Assembly (NCBI RefSeq): GCF_023715325.1
Contig: NZ_JAMBNX010000001.1
Coordinates: 62,001-126,000, forward strand
From: Agromyces mediolanus
GTDB taxonomy: Bacteria; Actinomycetota; Actinomycetes; Actinomycetales; Microbacteriaceae
Reading direction: 5' to 3'
DNA length: 64,000 nt
Part shown: one piece after another, positions 8,029 to 18,164 of the stretch
Layout of the letters: each line of letters starts with the position of its first letter
How positions within the stretch are numbered: the first letter of the stretch is position 1
The notes under the pieces: generated by a model
The model's database searches: none
What the model saw: the letters and a program-made list of their open reading frames with translations, nothing else
What the model was told of the DNA's origin: nothing
Program-made: the position numbers and the translations under genes

Positions 8029-9468
8029 CACCACCGCCGGCGTGCGTGATCGTGCGCCATGATCGCGCCAGGGCCTCACCGGGCGGTTGCCCGGTCTGGG
8101 CACCTGCTGGGGGTCGAGGTGGGCGGGTGGGATGAACCAGCTGCGTCCGTCGCGGACTCGGACGACCCAGCCGTCGTCGTGCACCCGATGATGGTGGTGA
8201 CTGCAGAGCAGAATGCCGTTGTCGAGGTCGGTCGTGCCTGCGTCGCGGCCCCACCACGCGATGTGGTGCGCCTCGGTATGACTCGGCGGACGACGACACC
8301 CCGGCCACGCGCATCCGCCGTCGCGTTCGGCGAGTGCGAGCTTCTGCGCCGTGGTGAAGAGCCGCGCCGAGCGGCCGAGCCGCAGTGGGAGCTCCCCCCG
8401 CCCGACCAGCATGGGCGAGATGCCCGCCGAGCCGATGAGCTCGCGCACCGACTCGAGTGAGACGGGCTGCTCGATGCCGTCGATGGTCGCCGCGCCCCGG
8501 CCGGCGACGAGCTCCTCGGCATCGGCGCGGACCACGACCGTCACCGAGCGGAGCGTCGGAACGTCGGAGCAGCCGAGGGCGTGCCGGGCGAGATCGGCGA
8601 GCGCATCGGCGTTCAGCTGGGCGATCGTGCGCGTCTCGCTCGTCGCCTGGTCGCCCCGCGGTTCCGCCGCGGTGGGCTGGGGAGCGCGGGCGTCGCGGGC
8701 GCGGTGGAGCTCTGCGCCGACGAGCGCATCGATCGCGGAGGTGACCACGGCGCCGTTCACCGGATCGAACGCACCGCGCACGTTCACCATGCCCGCTCGG
8801 TCTTGCCAGATCCGGAGCCCGCGCCTGGCGCGGAGTTCGTCTTCGCGGGGCTTGACGCCATCGGGATCGAGTCGTGCCTCGAGCCGCTTCACCAGCAGGC
8901 CCAGCCCGTCGACCCCGACAACCGGGGCGCGCTCGACGAGGAACGCCTCGGACGCCGCGAGCTCATCGGGGTCGGCCCGCAGTTCGACCCGGTCGAGGAA
9001 CCGCCGGATGACGTCGGCCGCTTCGAGCCCGAGGAGGCCGTCGTGAAGCGCGCGCGCCAGCTCGGGCCGCTTCGGCGGCAAGGTCTCCGCCGCGAAGGAG
9101 GAGTGGGTCGCCGTCGCGCGGCCCACCGCGACGAGCCGTGCTGCCTCGACGTATCGACCCGCGGTGAGCTGGGCGATCAGCCGCTCGGGCGTGGTGCAGC
9201 CGCGCGCCTTGGCGAGATCGTCGCCGGCGATGCCGCTGCACCGATCGTCGAGCTCGGCGGCCACCCTCGCCTGCAGCGACTCCGCGAGCCGGGAGAGGCG
9301 GGCGATCGCCTCGATCGCCCGCACCAGGCCGTCGTCGCTCATCGCCCGCGCATCGGCCTCGGGGCGCGAGCTCGGGCGGGTGAGCGCCCCCTGCCACACC
9401 GTCCCGACGGCAGCGGCCGCCGCGCTGAACGCGGCGAGTGCCGCCGGAGCGGTGCTGGAGTTCGTCAT
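8020..9468 (-). CDS. DUF222 / HNH endonuclease protein (13E12 family)
   Basis: The 482-residue protein has the two-part layout of the DUF222-HNH family, which includes the 13E12 repeat proteins of mycobacteria: an Ala/Arg-rich helical N-terminal region of about 370 residues and a C-terminal HNH nuclease module. The HNH region reads CAWPGCRRPP, then HTEAHHIAWWGRDAGTTDLDNGILLCSHHHHRVHDDGW; the His-His, Asn and His of the motif and zinc-type Cys residues are all present. Family members occur in many copies per genome and are suspected of mobility, but their biological role is unknown. It lies antisense inside the map-infA interval. The ATG is preceded by GGAGG. Confidence 0.9.
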   Translation of the reverse strand: MTNSSTAPAALAAFSAAAAAVGTVWQGALTRPSSRPEADARAMSDDGLVRAIEAIARLSRLAESLQARVAAELDDRCSGIAGDDLAKARGCTTPERLIAQLTAGRYVEAARLVAVGRATATHSSFAAETLPPKRPELARALHDGLLGLEAADVIRRFLDRVELRADPDELAASEAFLVERAPVVGVDGLGLLVKRLEARLDPDGVKPREDELRARRGLRIWQDRAGMVNVRGAFDPVNGAVVTSAIDALVGAELHRARDARAPQPTAAEPRGDQATSETRTIAQLNADALADLARHALGCSDVPTLRSVTVVVRADAEELVAGRGAATIDGIEQPVSLESVRELIGSAGISPMLVGRGELPLRLGRSARLFTTAQKLALAERDGGCAWPGCRRPPSHTEAHHIAWWGRDAGTTDLDNGILLCSHHHHRVHDDGWVVRVRDGRSWFIPPAHLDPQQVPRPGNRPVRPWRDHGARSRTPAVVVA

Positions 9469-9623
9469 GCCTCCATCGTCCCAAACCGGCGGCGGAATTC
9501 GAAGACCTGTTCGACAATAGCGCCACTTCGAGATCGTTATAGCCGCACGAACCTCACCTCGGCGCGCGACCGCGGGCTAGGGTGAACGAGGAGCAAGGGA
9601 CGCCACCGACGGGGGAGGACCGC

Positions 9624-11330
9624 ATGCGCGACATCCAGGGCATCGGCATCGGGCAGGGGGTCGCGGCGGGGCCCGTCGTGCGCATGGCCGAGCCGCTCCC
9701 GGAGCCGGAGGACCGCGCGAGCGCGCTCGACGCCTCCCGGGAAGAGGAGCGGGCGCGCGCCTCCCTCGCCGCCGTCGCCGAGGAGCTGCAGCGCCGGGGC
9801 GCGCGCGCCGGCGGCGCCGCCAAGGACGTGCTCGAGGCGCAGGCGATGATGGCCGGCGACCCGACCCTGATCGCGGACGTCGTGAAGCGTCTCGCCGAAG
9901 GGCGCACCGCCGAGCGCGCCGTGTACGAGGCGTTCGCCGCGTTCCGCGAGCTGCTGGCCGGCATGGGCGGCTACCTCGGGGAGCGCGCCGCCGACCTCGA
10001 CGACGTCTCGCAGCGGGTGGTCGCGCACCTGCTCGGCGTCCCGGCGCCCGGCGTGCCCGAGCCGGGGCATCCCTTCGTGCTCGTCGCCCGCGACCTGGCC
10101 CCGGCCGACACCGCGATGCTCGACCTCGAGCAGGTGCTCGCGCTCGTCACGAGCGACGGCGGGCCGACCTCGCACACCGCGATCCTCGCCCGCGAGCAGT
10201 CGATCGTCGCCGTGGTGGGCGCCGCCGAGGCCAGCACGCTCGTCGACGGCGAGCAGGTGCTCGTCGACGCCGAGCGCGACCTCGTCGTCGTCTCGCCGAG
10301 CGAGGCGCAGCTCGCCGAGGCGCGCGAGCGCATGGCCGCCCGGAAGCGGGCCGCCGAGGCGCCGGCGACTCCCGGCGCGCTCGCGGACGGCACCCCGGTG
10401 CCGCTCCTCGCGAACCTCGGCTCCGTCGCGGGCGCCGCGGAGGCGCTCCGCCTGGGGGCGGAGGGGGTCGGGCTCTTCCGCACCGAGTTCCTCTTCCTCG
10501 ACGCCGAGCGTGCGCCGAGCGTCGCCGAGCAGCAGGAGCAGTACACGAGGCTGCTCACCGAGTTCGCCGGCAAGAAGGTCGTCGTGCGAGTGCTCGACGC
10601 CGGCGCGGACAAGCCGTTGGCCTTCCTGAACGACGCCGAGGAGGAGAATCCGGCGCTCGGGCTCCGCGGCATCCGCGCCCTCCGTCGCTCGGAGCCGGTC
10701 CTGCGCGACCAGCTCGCGGCGCTCGCCGCGGCCGGCGCGGCGAGCGACGCCGAGCTCTGGGTGATGGCGCCGATGATCGCGACCGTCGAGGAGACCCGCT
10801 ACTTCACGGCGCTCGCCACCGAGCTCGGCGTCCGCACCGCCGGGGTGATGGTCGAGGTCCCCGCGGCGGCGCTCCTCGCCGAGCAGGTGCTGGGCGCGTG
10901 CGACTTCGCCTCGATCGGCACGAACGACCTCACCCAGTACACGATGGCGGCCGACCGCCTCCTCGGCAGCGTGGCGCAGTTGCAGAGCCCCTGGCACCCC
11001 GCCGTGCTCCGCCTCATCTCGGAGGTCGGCGCCGCCGGGACGAGCACGGGCACCCCGGTCGGCATCTGCGGCGAGGCCGCTGCCGACCCGCTGCTCGCCG
11101 TCGTCCTGGTGGGGCTCGGCGCGACCAGCCTGTCGATGTCGCCGTCGGCGCTCGCCGACGTCCGCGCCTCCCTCGCGCGATACGGGATGGACGACGCTCG
11201 CGCGATCGCCCGGGCGGCCCTGGCCGCCGAGGGGGCTGCCGAGGCGAAGCGGGCGGCCGCCGAGGCCGCCGAGGCCGCTCTCGCGGCGCGAGGCTCGGTT
11301 GGCGATTCCGTTCGGAATGATCTACAGTAG
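9624..11330 (+). CDS. ptsI: Phosphoenolpyruvate-protein phosphotransferase (PTS enzyme I)
   Basis: Enzyme I takes the phosphate from PEP and passes it to HPr, the first step of all PTS sugar uptake. The start at 9624 (GGGGGAGG before it) gives [19 protein letters not shown] and 568 residues, the family length. The phospho-histidine is in [15 protein letters not shown] at about residue 184, the PEP domain shows [11 protein letters not shown] and [18 protein letters not shown], and the catalytic Cys is in [10 protein letters not shown]. An in-frame GTG at 9582 overlaps a TAGGGT -10-like element and is less likely. No ptsH or enzyme II gene is nearby. The Ala/Glu-rich C-terminus is long. Confidence 0.96.
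   Translation: MRDIQGIGIGQGVAAGPVVRMAEPLPEPEDRASALDASREEERARASLAAVAEELQRRGARAGGAAKDVLEAQAMMAGDPTLIADVVKRLAEGRTAERAVYEAFAAFRELLAGMGGYLGERAADLDDVSQRVVAHLLGVPAPGVPEPGHPFVLVARDLAPADTAMLDLEQVLALVTSDGGPTSHTAILAREQSIVAVVGAAEASTLVDGEQVLVDAERDLVVVSPSEAQLAEARERMAARKRAAEAPATPGALADGTPVPLLANLGSVAGAAEALRLGAEGVGLFRTEFLFLDAERAPSVAEQQEQYTRLLTEFAGKKVVVRVLDAGADKPLAFLNDAEEENPALGLRGIRALRRSEPVLRDQLAALAAAGAASDAELWVMAPMIATVEETRYFTALATELGVRTAGVMVEVPAAALLAEQVLGACDFASIGTNDLTQYTMAADRLLGSVAQLQSPWHPAVLRLISEVGAAGTSTGTPVGICGEAAADPLLAVVLVGLGATSLSMSPSALADVRASLARYGMDDARAIARAALAAEGAAEAKRAAAEAAEAALAARGSVGDSVRNDLQ
11299..11328 (+). promoter_or_regulatory. infA operon promoter with palindrome in the spacer
   Basis: TTGGCG (11299-11304) and TACAGT (11323-11328) are 18 bases apart, at the very end of ptsI. 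The spacer holds the inverted repeat ATTCCG-TT-CGGAAT (11305-11318), placed where a repressor would block RNA polymerase. The resulting leader of infA would be about 100 bases. Promoter and operator are inferred from sequence alone. Confidence 0.55.
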
Positions 11331-11434
11331 ACCCTTGGTGTTCTGCACCTGCGCTTCGGCATGCGCCGACAGCGCGCCACGGTGCGGAACCATCGCACGA
11401 CCGACCACCTTTACCCCCAAGCGATAGTGAGGCT

Positions 11435-11656
11435 ATGGCCAAGAAAGACGGTGTCATCGAGATCGAGGGCTCGGTTATCGAGGCGCTCCCGAACGCAATG
11501 TTCCGCGTCGAGCTGACCAACGGGCACAAGGTCCTGGCCCACATCTCCGGCAAGATGCGGCAGCACTACATCCGCATCCTCCCGGAGGACCGCGTGATCG
11601 TGGAGCTCAGCCCCTACGACCTGACCCGCGGGCGCATCGTCTACCGCTACAAGTAA
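11435..11656 (+). CDS. infA: Translation initiation factor IF-1
   Basis: IF-1 is a single OB-fold factor that occupies the ribosomal A site during initiation. The 73-residue protein begins [20 protein letters not shown] and carries the family motifs [22 protein letters not shown] and [16 protein letters not shown]. Length is exactly the family norm. It is the first gene of the downstream half of the cluster, 104 bases after ptsI and behind its own candidate promoter. rpmJ follows after 71 bases. Confidence 0.98.
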   Translation: MAKKDGVIEIEGSVIEALPNAMFRVELTNGHKVLAHISGKMRQHYIRILPEDRVIVELSPYDLTRGRIVYRYK

Positions 11657-11727
11657 GGGCTGTCGGAAAGTAACGGCCCGCGGCGTCCTGCGGGTACGAG
11701 GACAGCGAATCGAAGGAAACATCCCTC

Positions 11728-11844
11728 ATGAAGGTGAACCCCAGCGTCAAGCCGATCTGCGACCACTGCAAGGTGATCCGCCGTCACGGCCGCGTCATGG
11801 TCATCTGCAAGTCGAACCCGCGCCACAAGCAGCGCCAGGGCTGA
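11728..11844 (+). CDS. rpmJ: 50S ribosomal protein L36 (zinc-binding form)
   Basis: This 38-residue protein, [20 protein letters not shown] followed by [18 protein letters not shown], is the smallest ribosomal protein. The zinc ligands of the C+ form are all present: Cys11, Cys14, Cys27 and His33. The gene lies between infA and rpsM, its standard place. GAAGGA precedes the ATG. Because the zinc-binding form is used, a zinc-independent paralogue under Zur control might exist elsewhere, but none is in the window. Confidence 0.97.
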   Translation: MKVNPSVKPICDHCKVIRRHGRVMVICKSNPRHKQRQG

Positions 11845-11850
11845 CCTGCG

Positions 11851-11965
11851 GCGGTCCGTGCCGCGCACGGATCCGCGACAACTGAACACGGCAGTGCCAG
11901 AACCCGCCGCCCGATCACTCGGGAGCGGGGGACACCTCGGGAGGAGGCCCGGGCACCGGCACTGC
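11851..11965 (+). other. Structured rpmJ-rpsM intergenic region
   Basis: A hairpin at 11851-11876 pairs GCGG-TCCGTGC with GCACGGATCCGC around CGC, with one bulged A. Further on, GCAGTGCC (11891-11898) can pair with GGCACTGC (11958-11965), enclosing the whole middle of the gap just before the rpsM ribosome-binding site. The region could be a regulatory leader for the alpha-operon genes, an attenuator, or both. Pairing is seen in sequence; function is inferred. Confidence 0.5.
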
Positions 11966-11999
11966 TTCACACCTCCACTCACTCACAGGAGAAGCCACC

Positions 12000-12380
12000 A
12001 TGGCACGTCTGGCAGGAGTCGACATCCCGCGCGAGAAGCGCGTGGAGATCGCACTGACCTACATCTACGGCGTCGGCCGCACCCGTGCGCTGCAGACGCT
12101 CGCGGACACCGGCATCGACGGCAACATCCGCGTCAAGGACCTCAGCGACGACCAGCTCGTCGCGCTGCGCGACTACATCGAGGGCAACTACAAGGTGGAG
12201 GGTGACCTGCGCCGCGAGGTCGCCGCCGACATCCGCCGCAAGGTCGAGATCGGCTCGTACGAGGGTCTCCGCCACCGTCGCGGCCTTCCGGTCCGCGGCC
12301 AGCGCACCAAGACCAACGCTCGCACCCGCAAGGGCCCGAAGCGCACCGTGGCCGGCAAGAAGAAGGCCGGCCGCAAGTAA
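12000..12380 (+). CDS. rpsM: 30S ribosomal protein S13
   Basis: S13 sits in the head of the small subunit and contacts P-site tRNA and L5. The 126-residue protein shows [20 protein letters not shown] at the start, the [18 protein letters not shown] helix-hairpin region, and the C-terminal signature [30 protein letters not shown] lies before the ATG. It is preceded by a 155-base structured gap and followed after 32 bases by rpsK. Confidence 0.98.
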   Translation: MARLAGVDIPREKRVEIALTYIYGVGRTRALQTLADTGIDGNIRVKDLSDDQLVALRDYIEGNYKVEGDLRREVAADIRRKVEIGSYEGLRHRRGLPVRGQRTKTNARTRKGPKRTVAGKKKAGRK

Positions 12381-12412
12381 CCGCTTGTCGCCAGATCTAG
12401 GAGATTTCGAAC

Positions 12413-12811
12413 ATGGCAGCACCCAAGGCGGCTACTCGCAAGCCGCGCAAGAAGGAAAAGAAGAACATCGCCGTGGGCCAGGCCCACATCAAGTCGACGT
12501 TCAACAACACGATCGTCTCGATCACCGACGCCAACGGCGCCGTGATCAGCTGGGCCTCTTCCGGCGGCGTCGGCTTCAAGGGCTCGCGCAAGTCGACCCC
12601 GTTCGCCGCGCAGCTGGCCGCCGAGTCGGCCGCCCGCCAGGCGCAGGAGCACGGCATGAAGAAGGTCGACGTCTTCGTCAAGGGCCCGGGCTCGGGTCGC
12701 GAGACCGCCATCCGCTCGCTCCAGGCCGCCGGCCTCGAGGTCGGCAGCATCAACGATGTGACGCCTCAGGCGCACAACGGCTGCCGCCCGCCGAAGCGCC
12801 GTCGCGTCTGA
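12413..12811 (+). CDS. rpsK: 30S ribosomal protein S11
   Basis: S11 lies in the platform of the small subunit near the mRNA exit. The 132 residues include the basic N-terminus, [40 protein letters not shown] and the conserved end [18 protein letters not shown]. In most bacteria rpsD (S4) follows, but here the next gene is rpoA after a strong hairpin. Length and motifs are standard. Confidence 0.98.
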   Translation: MAAPKAATRKPRKKEKKNIAVGQAHIKSTFNNTIVSITDANGAVISWASSGGVGFKGSRKSTPFAAQLAAESAARQAQEHGMKKVDVFVKGPGSGRETAIRSLQAAGLEVGSINDVTPQAHNGCRPPKRRRV

Positions 12812-12825
12812 CGCTCCGTCCCCGC

Positions 12826-12858
12826 CCCCGGGCGACGCCCTCGCGGCGTCGCCCGGGG
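12826..12858 (+). terminator. Strong hairpin between rpsK and rpoA
   Basis: CCCCGGGCGACGCC (12826-12839) pairs perfectly with GGCGTCGCCCGGGG (12845-12858) around CTCGC. There is no T-run, so it may be a GC-rich terminator or attenuator. It occupies the place where rpsD normally lies. A small inverted repeat, GGTGTC (12903-12908) with GACACC (12917-12922), follows just before the rpoA start. Confidence 0.6.
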
Positions 12859-12941
12859 TGCGGGCCGTTCTCTCACAACTCAAGATCCTTCAAGAACTGC
12901 TCGGTGTCATATAGCGGACACCCTGCCGAAAGGAATCCACA

Positions 12942-13928
12942 GTGCTGATCGCACAGCGCCCGACGCTCACCGAAGAGAACATCTCGGAGTTCCGTTCGCG
13001 GTTCGTGATCGAGCCCCTCGAGCCGGGCTTCGGTTACACCCTGGGCAACTCGCTCCGTCGCACCCTCCTCTCCTCGATCCCGGGGGCGGCCGTCACGAGC
13101 ATCCGCATCGACGGCGTGCTGCACGAGTTCTCGACCGTGCCCGGCGTCAAGGAGGATGTCACCGAGATCATCCTCAACATCAAGAACCTGGTCGTCTCCA
13201 GCGAGCACGACGAGCCCATCACCGCCTACCTGCGCAAGCAGGGCGCCGGTGAGGTCACCGCCGCCGACATCTCGGCCCCGGCCGGGGTCGAGGTGCACAA
13301 CCCCGAGCTCGTCATCGCGACCCTGAACGACGCGGCGAAGTTCGAGCTCGAGCTCACCATCGAGCGCGGCCGCGGCTACGTGTCGGCCCAGCAGAACCGC
13401 AACGAGTACAGCGAGGCGGGCCAGATCCCGATCGACTCGATCTACTCGCCGGTGCTGAAGGTCACCTACCGCGTCGAGGCCACCCGTGCCGGCGAGCGCA
13501 CCGACTTCGACCGCCTCGTGGTCGACGTCGAGTCGAAGCCGGCGATCTCGCCGCGCGACGCCATCGCCTCCGCCGGTCGCACCCTCGTCGAGCTGTTCGG
13601 CCTCGCCCGCGAGCTGAACACCGCGGCCGAGGGCATCGAGATCGGCCCCGCGCCGGTCGACGCCGTGCTCTCGAGCGAGCTCTCGATCCCGATCGAGGAC
13701 CTCGACCTCTCGGTGCGCAGCTACAACTGCCTGAAGCGCGAGGGCATCAACACGGTGTCCGAGCTCGTCGCCCTGTCCGAGTCGCAGCTGATGAACATCC
13801 GCAACTTCGGCCAGAAGTCGGTGGACGAGGTCAAGGACAAGCTCACGGAGATGGGGCTGGCCCTCAAGGACTCGGTTCCCGGCTTCGACGGCGCCCACTT
13901 CTACACGGGCTTCGACGACGAGAACTAA
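12942..13928 (+). CDS. rpoA: DNA-directed RNA polymerase alpha subunit
   Basis: The alpha dimer is the assembly platform of RNA polymerase and its C-terminal domain binds UP elements and activators. The 328-residue protein starts at GTG ([20 protein letters not shown]); the N-terminal domain shows [23 protein letters not shown] and the C-terminal domain from about residue 250 shows [21 protein letters not shown] and [17 protein letters not shown]. Length is normal. CGAAAGGAATC provides the ribosome-binding site. rplQ follows after 45 bases. Confidence 0.98.
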   Translation: MLIAQRPTLTEENISEFRSRFVIEPLEPGFGYTLGNSLRRTLLSSIPGAAVTSIRIDGVLHEFSTVPGVKEDVTEIILNIKNLVVSSEHDEPITAYLRKQGAGEVTAADISAPAGVEVHNPELVIATLNDAAKFELELTIERGRGYVSAQQNRNEYSEAGQIPIDSIYSPVLKVTYRVEATRAGERTDFDRLVVDVESKPAISPRDAIASAGRTLVELFGLARELNTAAEGIEIGPAPVDAVLSSELSIPIEDLDLSVRSYNCLKREGINTVSELVALSESQLMNIRNFGQKSVDEVKDKLTEMGLALKDSVPGFDGAHFYTGFDDEN

Positions 13929-13973
13929 GCGGTAGCGCCGCCCTAACCCCCCAAGTACTGGAGACAACGAATC

Positions 13974-14528
13974 ATGCCGAAGCCCACCAAGGGCCCCCGC
14001 CTCGGAGGCGGCCCCGCGCACGAGCGGCTGCTGCTCGCGAACCTCGCCGCCGCGCTGTTCACGCACAAGTCGATCACGACGACCGAGACGAAGGCCAAGC
14101 GCCTCCGTCCGATCGCCGAGCGCCTGATCACCTTCGCGAAGCGCGGCGATCTGCACGCGCGCCGTCGTGTGCTCGCCGTCATCGGCGACAAGTCGGTCGT
14201 GCACGAGCTGTTCGCGGTCATCGCCCCGCAGGTCGCCGACCGTGAGGGTGGCTACACCCGCATCACGAAGATCGGCAACCGCAAGGGCGACAACGCGCCC
14301 ATGGCGGTCATCGAGCTCGTGCTCGAGCCGGTCGTGAAGAAGCAGCGCGCCGCGAAGCCCGCCGCCGAGGCCGCTCCGGCCGCCCCGGTCGAGGAGCCGG
14401 CCGCCGAGGAGGCTCCCGCCGAGGAGACCGCCGAGACCGAGGCTCCCGCCGAGGAGACCGCCGAGACCGAGGCTCCGGCCGAGGAGCAGGCGGAGGCGGC
14501 CGAGCCCGCCGAGGCCGAGGCCAAGTAA
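13974..14528 (+). CDS. rplQ: 50S ribosomal protein L17 with acidic tail
   Basis: L17 binds near the peptide exit tunnel. The conserved part is residues 1-120: [42 protein letters not shown] and the [15 protein letters not shown] region. The protein has 184 residues, about 60 more than usual; the extra C-terminus is an Ala/Glu/Pro/Thr-rich acidic tail with imperfect repeats ([10 protein letters not shown]). The gene closes the rpoA transcription unit: a 16-bp perfect hairpin follows at 14543. Confidence 0.96.
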   Translation: MPKPTKGPRLGGGPAHERLLLANLAAALFTHKSITTTETKAKRLRPIAERLITFAKRGDLHARRRVLAVIGDKSVVHELFAVIAPQVADREGGYTRITKIGNRKGDNAPMAVIELVLEPVVKKQRAAKPAAEAAPAAPVEEPAAEEAPAEETAETEAPAEETAETEAPAEEQAEAAEPAEAEAK

Positions 14529-14542
14529 CCTCAGCACCCGTT

Positions 14543-14579
14543 CGACGGGCCCCGATGCCGCGTGCATCGGGGCCCGTCG
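14543..14579 (+). terminator. Terminator hairpin after rplQ
   Basis: CGACGGGCCCCGATGC (14543-14558) pairs perfectly with GCATCGGGGCCCGTCG (14564-14579) around CGCGT. It lies 14 bases after the rplQ stop and before the truA promoter. The apex has the form GATGC-loop-GCATC, as in the groES and livF hairpins. Confidence 0.85.
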
Positions 14580-14615
14580 GCGTTTCCGGCGCCGTGCGCG
14601 TCGGGCCGACCGCCC

Positions 14616-14621
14616 TAAGCT
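14616..14621 (+). promoter_or_regulatory. truA -10 element (TAAGCT), likely leaderless
   Basis: TAAGCT ends seven bases before the ATG at 14629, so transcription would start at or next to the start codon. Same layout as the other TANNNT elements listed in this window. Confidence 0.5.
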
Positions 14622-14628
14622 GGAGGGC

Positions 14629-15573
14629 ATGACGAGGACCCGGGACGCGCACGGCGACGTCCCGGCGCCCGATCGCCCGGCGCCGATCCGTCTCCGTCTG
14701 GGCATCGCCTACGACGGCGGCGGATTCGCCGGGTGGAGTGCGCAACCCGGCCTGCGCACGGTGCAGGGTGTGGTCGAGGCGGCGCTCGGCACGCTCTTCC
14801 GTCGCACGGGCACCGCGCCGCGGCTCACCGTCGCGGGCCGGACGGACGCCGGCGTGCACGCGCTCGGCCAGGTCGCGCACCTCGACGTCGAGCCCGAGGC
14901 GCTCGCGGCGGTCACGAAACCGCGCCGCGGCGACGCCGACTCGGCGGACGCCCCGGATCCGGCTGCCGTGCTGCTGCGTCGCCTCACCGGCATCCTGGGC
15001 GCCGCCGAGGCCGACGTCGTGGTGACCTCCGCCGCCGTCGCGCCCGCGGGCTTCGACGCCCGCTTCTCCGCGGTCTGGCGCCGCTACGAGTACCGGATCG
15101 CCGACGGCGCCGCGTTGAAGGACCCGCTCGCCCGGAACCGCACGGTCTGGCTGCCGCGCACGCTCGACGCGGCGGCGATGGATGCCTCGGCCCGCTCCCT
15201 GCTGGGACTGCACGACTTCGCCGCGTTCTGCAAGCCGCGGCCCGAGGCGACGACCATTCGGACGCTGCAGGGCTTCGGCTGGGAGCGCGGCCCCGACGGC
15301 GTGCTCGTCGCCCGGTTGCAGGCCGACGCGTTCTGCCACTCCATGGTGCGGGCGCTCGTCGGTTCGAGCGTCGCCGTGGGGGAGGGGCGCCTCGATCCGG
15401 CCGACCCCGCGGCCCTCCTCGCCGCGGCGGAACGCACGAGCGCGTTCAAGGTGATGCCGGCCAAGGGGCTCGTGCTCACCGAGGTCGGCTATCCGCCCGA
15501 CGCCGAGCTCGCCGCGCGTGCCGAGCAGACGCGGGCGCGCCGCGAATTGCGGGTCGACGGGGTCGTCGGCTAA
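14629..15573 (+). CDS. truA: tRNA pseudouridine(38-40) synthase
   Basis: TruA converts uridines 38-40 of the tRNA anticodon stem to pseudouridine. The 314-residue protein has RLGIAYDGGGFAGWSAQP, the catalytic Asp in LTVAGRTDAGVHALGQVAH at about residue 80, and the C-terminal motifs FCHSMVRALVGSSVAVGEGR and PAKGLVLTEVGYP. It is somewhat longer than the usual 250-280 because of a 25-residue N-terminal extension and an insert at about residues 100-120. It follows rplQ, its usual partner in actinobacteria, but behind a terminator and its own promoter. Confidence 0.96.
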   Translation: MTRTRDAHGDVPAPDRPAPIRLRLGIAYDGGGFAGWSAQPGLRTVQGVVEAALGTLFRRTGTAPRLTVAGRTDAGVHALGQVAHLDVEPEALAAVTKPRRGDADSADAPDPAAVLLRRLTGILGAAEADVVVTSAAVAPAGFDARFSAVWRRYEYRIADGAALKDPLARNRTVWLPRTLDAAAMDASARSLLGLHDFAAFCKPRPEATTIRTLQGFGWERGPDGVLVARLQADAFCHSMVRALVGSSVAVGEGRLDPADPAALLAAAERTSAFKVMPAKGLVLTEVGYPPDAELAARAEQTRARRELRVDGVVG

Positions 15574-15576
15574 ACT
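15547..15576 (+). promoter_or_regulatory. Candidate rplM-rpsI promoter
   Basis: TTGCGG (15547-15552) and TAAACT (15571-15576) are 18 bases apart and overlap the truA stop codon. Transcription from about 15583 would give rplM a leader of roughly 145 bases. Apart from this promoter, nothing coding was seen in 15574-15726. Confidence 0.5.
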
Positions 15577-15726
15577 CTCCCTTTGGTGCCACGGCGCCGA
15601 CCTCCGGGTCGACCCTGGGTATCCGTAGTTGAGCCCTCCACCGGGGCGTTCACGCGCATCGCGCACGAACACCCCACCGGAGCGGGATTCACGAACCTCT
15701 CACTCGATACAGAAAGCAGCACTCCC

Positions 15727-16173
15727 GTGACGCGTACGTACACCCCGAAGCAGAGCGAGATCCAGCGCGACTGGCTCGTCATCGACGCCGCCGACGTCGT
15801 GCTCGGCCGCCTGGCCAGCCACTCCGCCGCCCTCCTCCGCGGCAAGCACAAGGCGATCTTCGCCAACCACGTCGACACCGGCGACTTCGTCATCATCATC
15901 AACGCCGAGAAGGTGGCCCTCACCGGCCAGAAGCTCGAGCAGAAGAAGGCCTACCGCCACTCCGGCTACCCGGGCGGCCTCAAGGCCGTCGGCTACGCCG
16001 AACTCCTCGAGAAGAACCCCGTCCGCGCCGTCGAGAAGGCGATCCGCGGCATGCTCCCGAAGAACTCGCTCGGTCGGGCCCAGCTGAAGAAGCTGAAGGT
16101 CTACGCCGGCCCGGAGCACCCGCACGCGGCTCAGCAGCCGAAGCCGTACACCCTCACCCAGGTCGCGCAGTAA
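15727..16173 (+). CDS. rplM: 50S ribosomal protein L13
   Basis: L13 is an early-assembly 23S rRNA-binding protein. The GTG at 15727 (AGAAAGCAG upstream) gives 148 residues starting [20 protein letters not shown], which is the family N-terminus; starting further upstream would add about 48 unrelated residues. Core motifs are [34 protein letters not shown] and [22 protein letters not shown]. It forms a two-gene unit with rpsI, 38 bases downstream. Confidence 0.97.
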   Translation: MTRTYTPKQSEIQRDWLVIDAADVVLGRLASHSAALLRGKHKAIFANHVDTGDFVIIINAEKVALTGQKLEQKKAYRHSGYPGGLKAVGYAELLEKNPVRAVEKAIRGMLPKNSLGRAQLKKLKVYAGPEHPHAAQQPKPYTLTQVAQ

Positions 16174-16211
16174 GCGCCCCCTCGACTTCTCGAAAAGGAC
16201 TCACTACCACC

Positions 16212-16697
16212 ATGGCGAAGATCGCAGACCAGATCGACCAGGCTCCCGAGAGCTACACGACCGAGAGCGCCGCGGCTGAGGCTCCCGCCGCCGCCCGCCC
16301 CGTGCTGAACGTCTCGGGCGCCGCTGTCGGCCGCCGCAAGCAGGCCATCGCCCGCGTGCGCGTCGTGCCGGGTGCCGGCGGCATCAAGGTGAACGGCCGC
16401 GAGTTCGCGGACTACTTCCCGAACAAGCTCCACCAGCAGCTCATCACCGACCCCTTCACCGTGCTCGAGCTCAAGGGCTCGTACGACGTGATCGCCCGCA
16501 TCACCGGCGGCGGCCCCTCGGGCCAGGCCGGCGCGCTGCGCCTCGCGATCGCCCGTGCGCTGAACGAGATCGACCGCGAGAACAACCGCCCGACCCTGAA
16601 GAAGGCCGGCTTCCTCACGCGCGACGCCCGCGTCATCGAGCGCAAGAAGGCCGGTCTCAAGAAGGCGCGCAAGGCTCCGCAGTTCTCGAAGCGTTAA
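16212..16697 (+). CDS. rpsI: 30S ribosomal protein S9
   Basis: S9 reaches the P-site tRNA with its C-terminal tail. The conserved part starts at about residue 37 ([23 protein letters not shown]) with [20 protein letters not shown] and the terminal [12 protein letters not shown], ending in the invariant Lys-Arg. The 161 residues include a 35-residue acidic Ala/Glu N-terminal extension. AAAGGA precedes the ATG. It is cotranscribed with rplM, and glmM starts 21 bases later. Confidence 0.97.
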   Translation: MAKIADQIDQAPESYTTESAAAEAPAAARPVLNVSGAAVGRRKQAIARVRVVPGAGGIKVNGREFADYFPNKLHQQLITDPFTVLELKGSYDVIARITGGGPSGQAGALRLAIARALNEIDRENNRPTLKKAGFLTRDARVIERKKAGLKKARKAPQFSKR

Positions 16698-16718
16698 TCG
16701 CTTCTCCGGACCTTCCGC

Positions 16719-18080
<1,362 letters not shown>

Positions 18081-18127
18081 GCCGCGGTGCGCTCGGGTGC
18101 CGACGAGGCATCCGCTCGCTCCGACCC

Positions 18128-18158
18128 GGATCGCCCGCCTCCCGGAGGCGGGCGATCC
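18128..18158. terminator. Bidirectional terminator between glmM and coaA
   Basis: GGATCGCCCGCCTCC (18128-18142) is followed almost at once by its complement GGAGGCGGGCGATCC (18144-18158). It lies between the convergent ends of glmM and coaA and can serve both. The apex must open to form a loop. Confidence 0.8.
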
Positions 18159-18164
18159 GTCGTC

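Noticed and set aside
7987-9540. DUF222/HNH gene as an insertion sequence
   Set aside because: There is no transposase, no terminal inverted repeats and no matching direct repeat on the far side; only a one-sided tandem repeat was seen.
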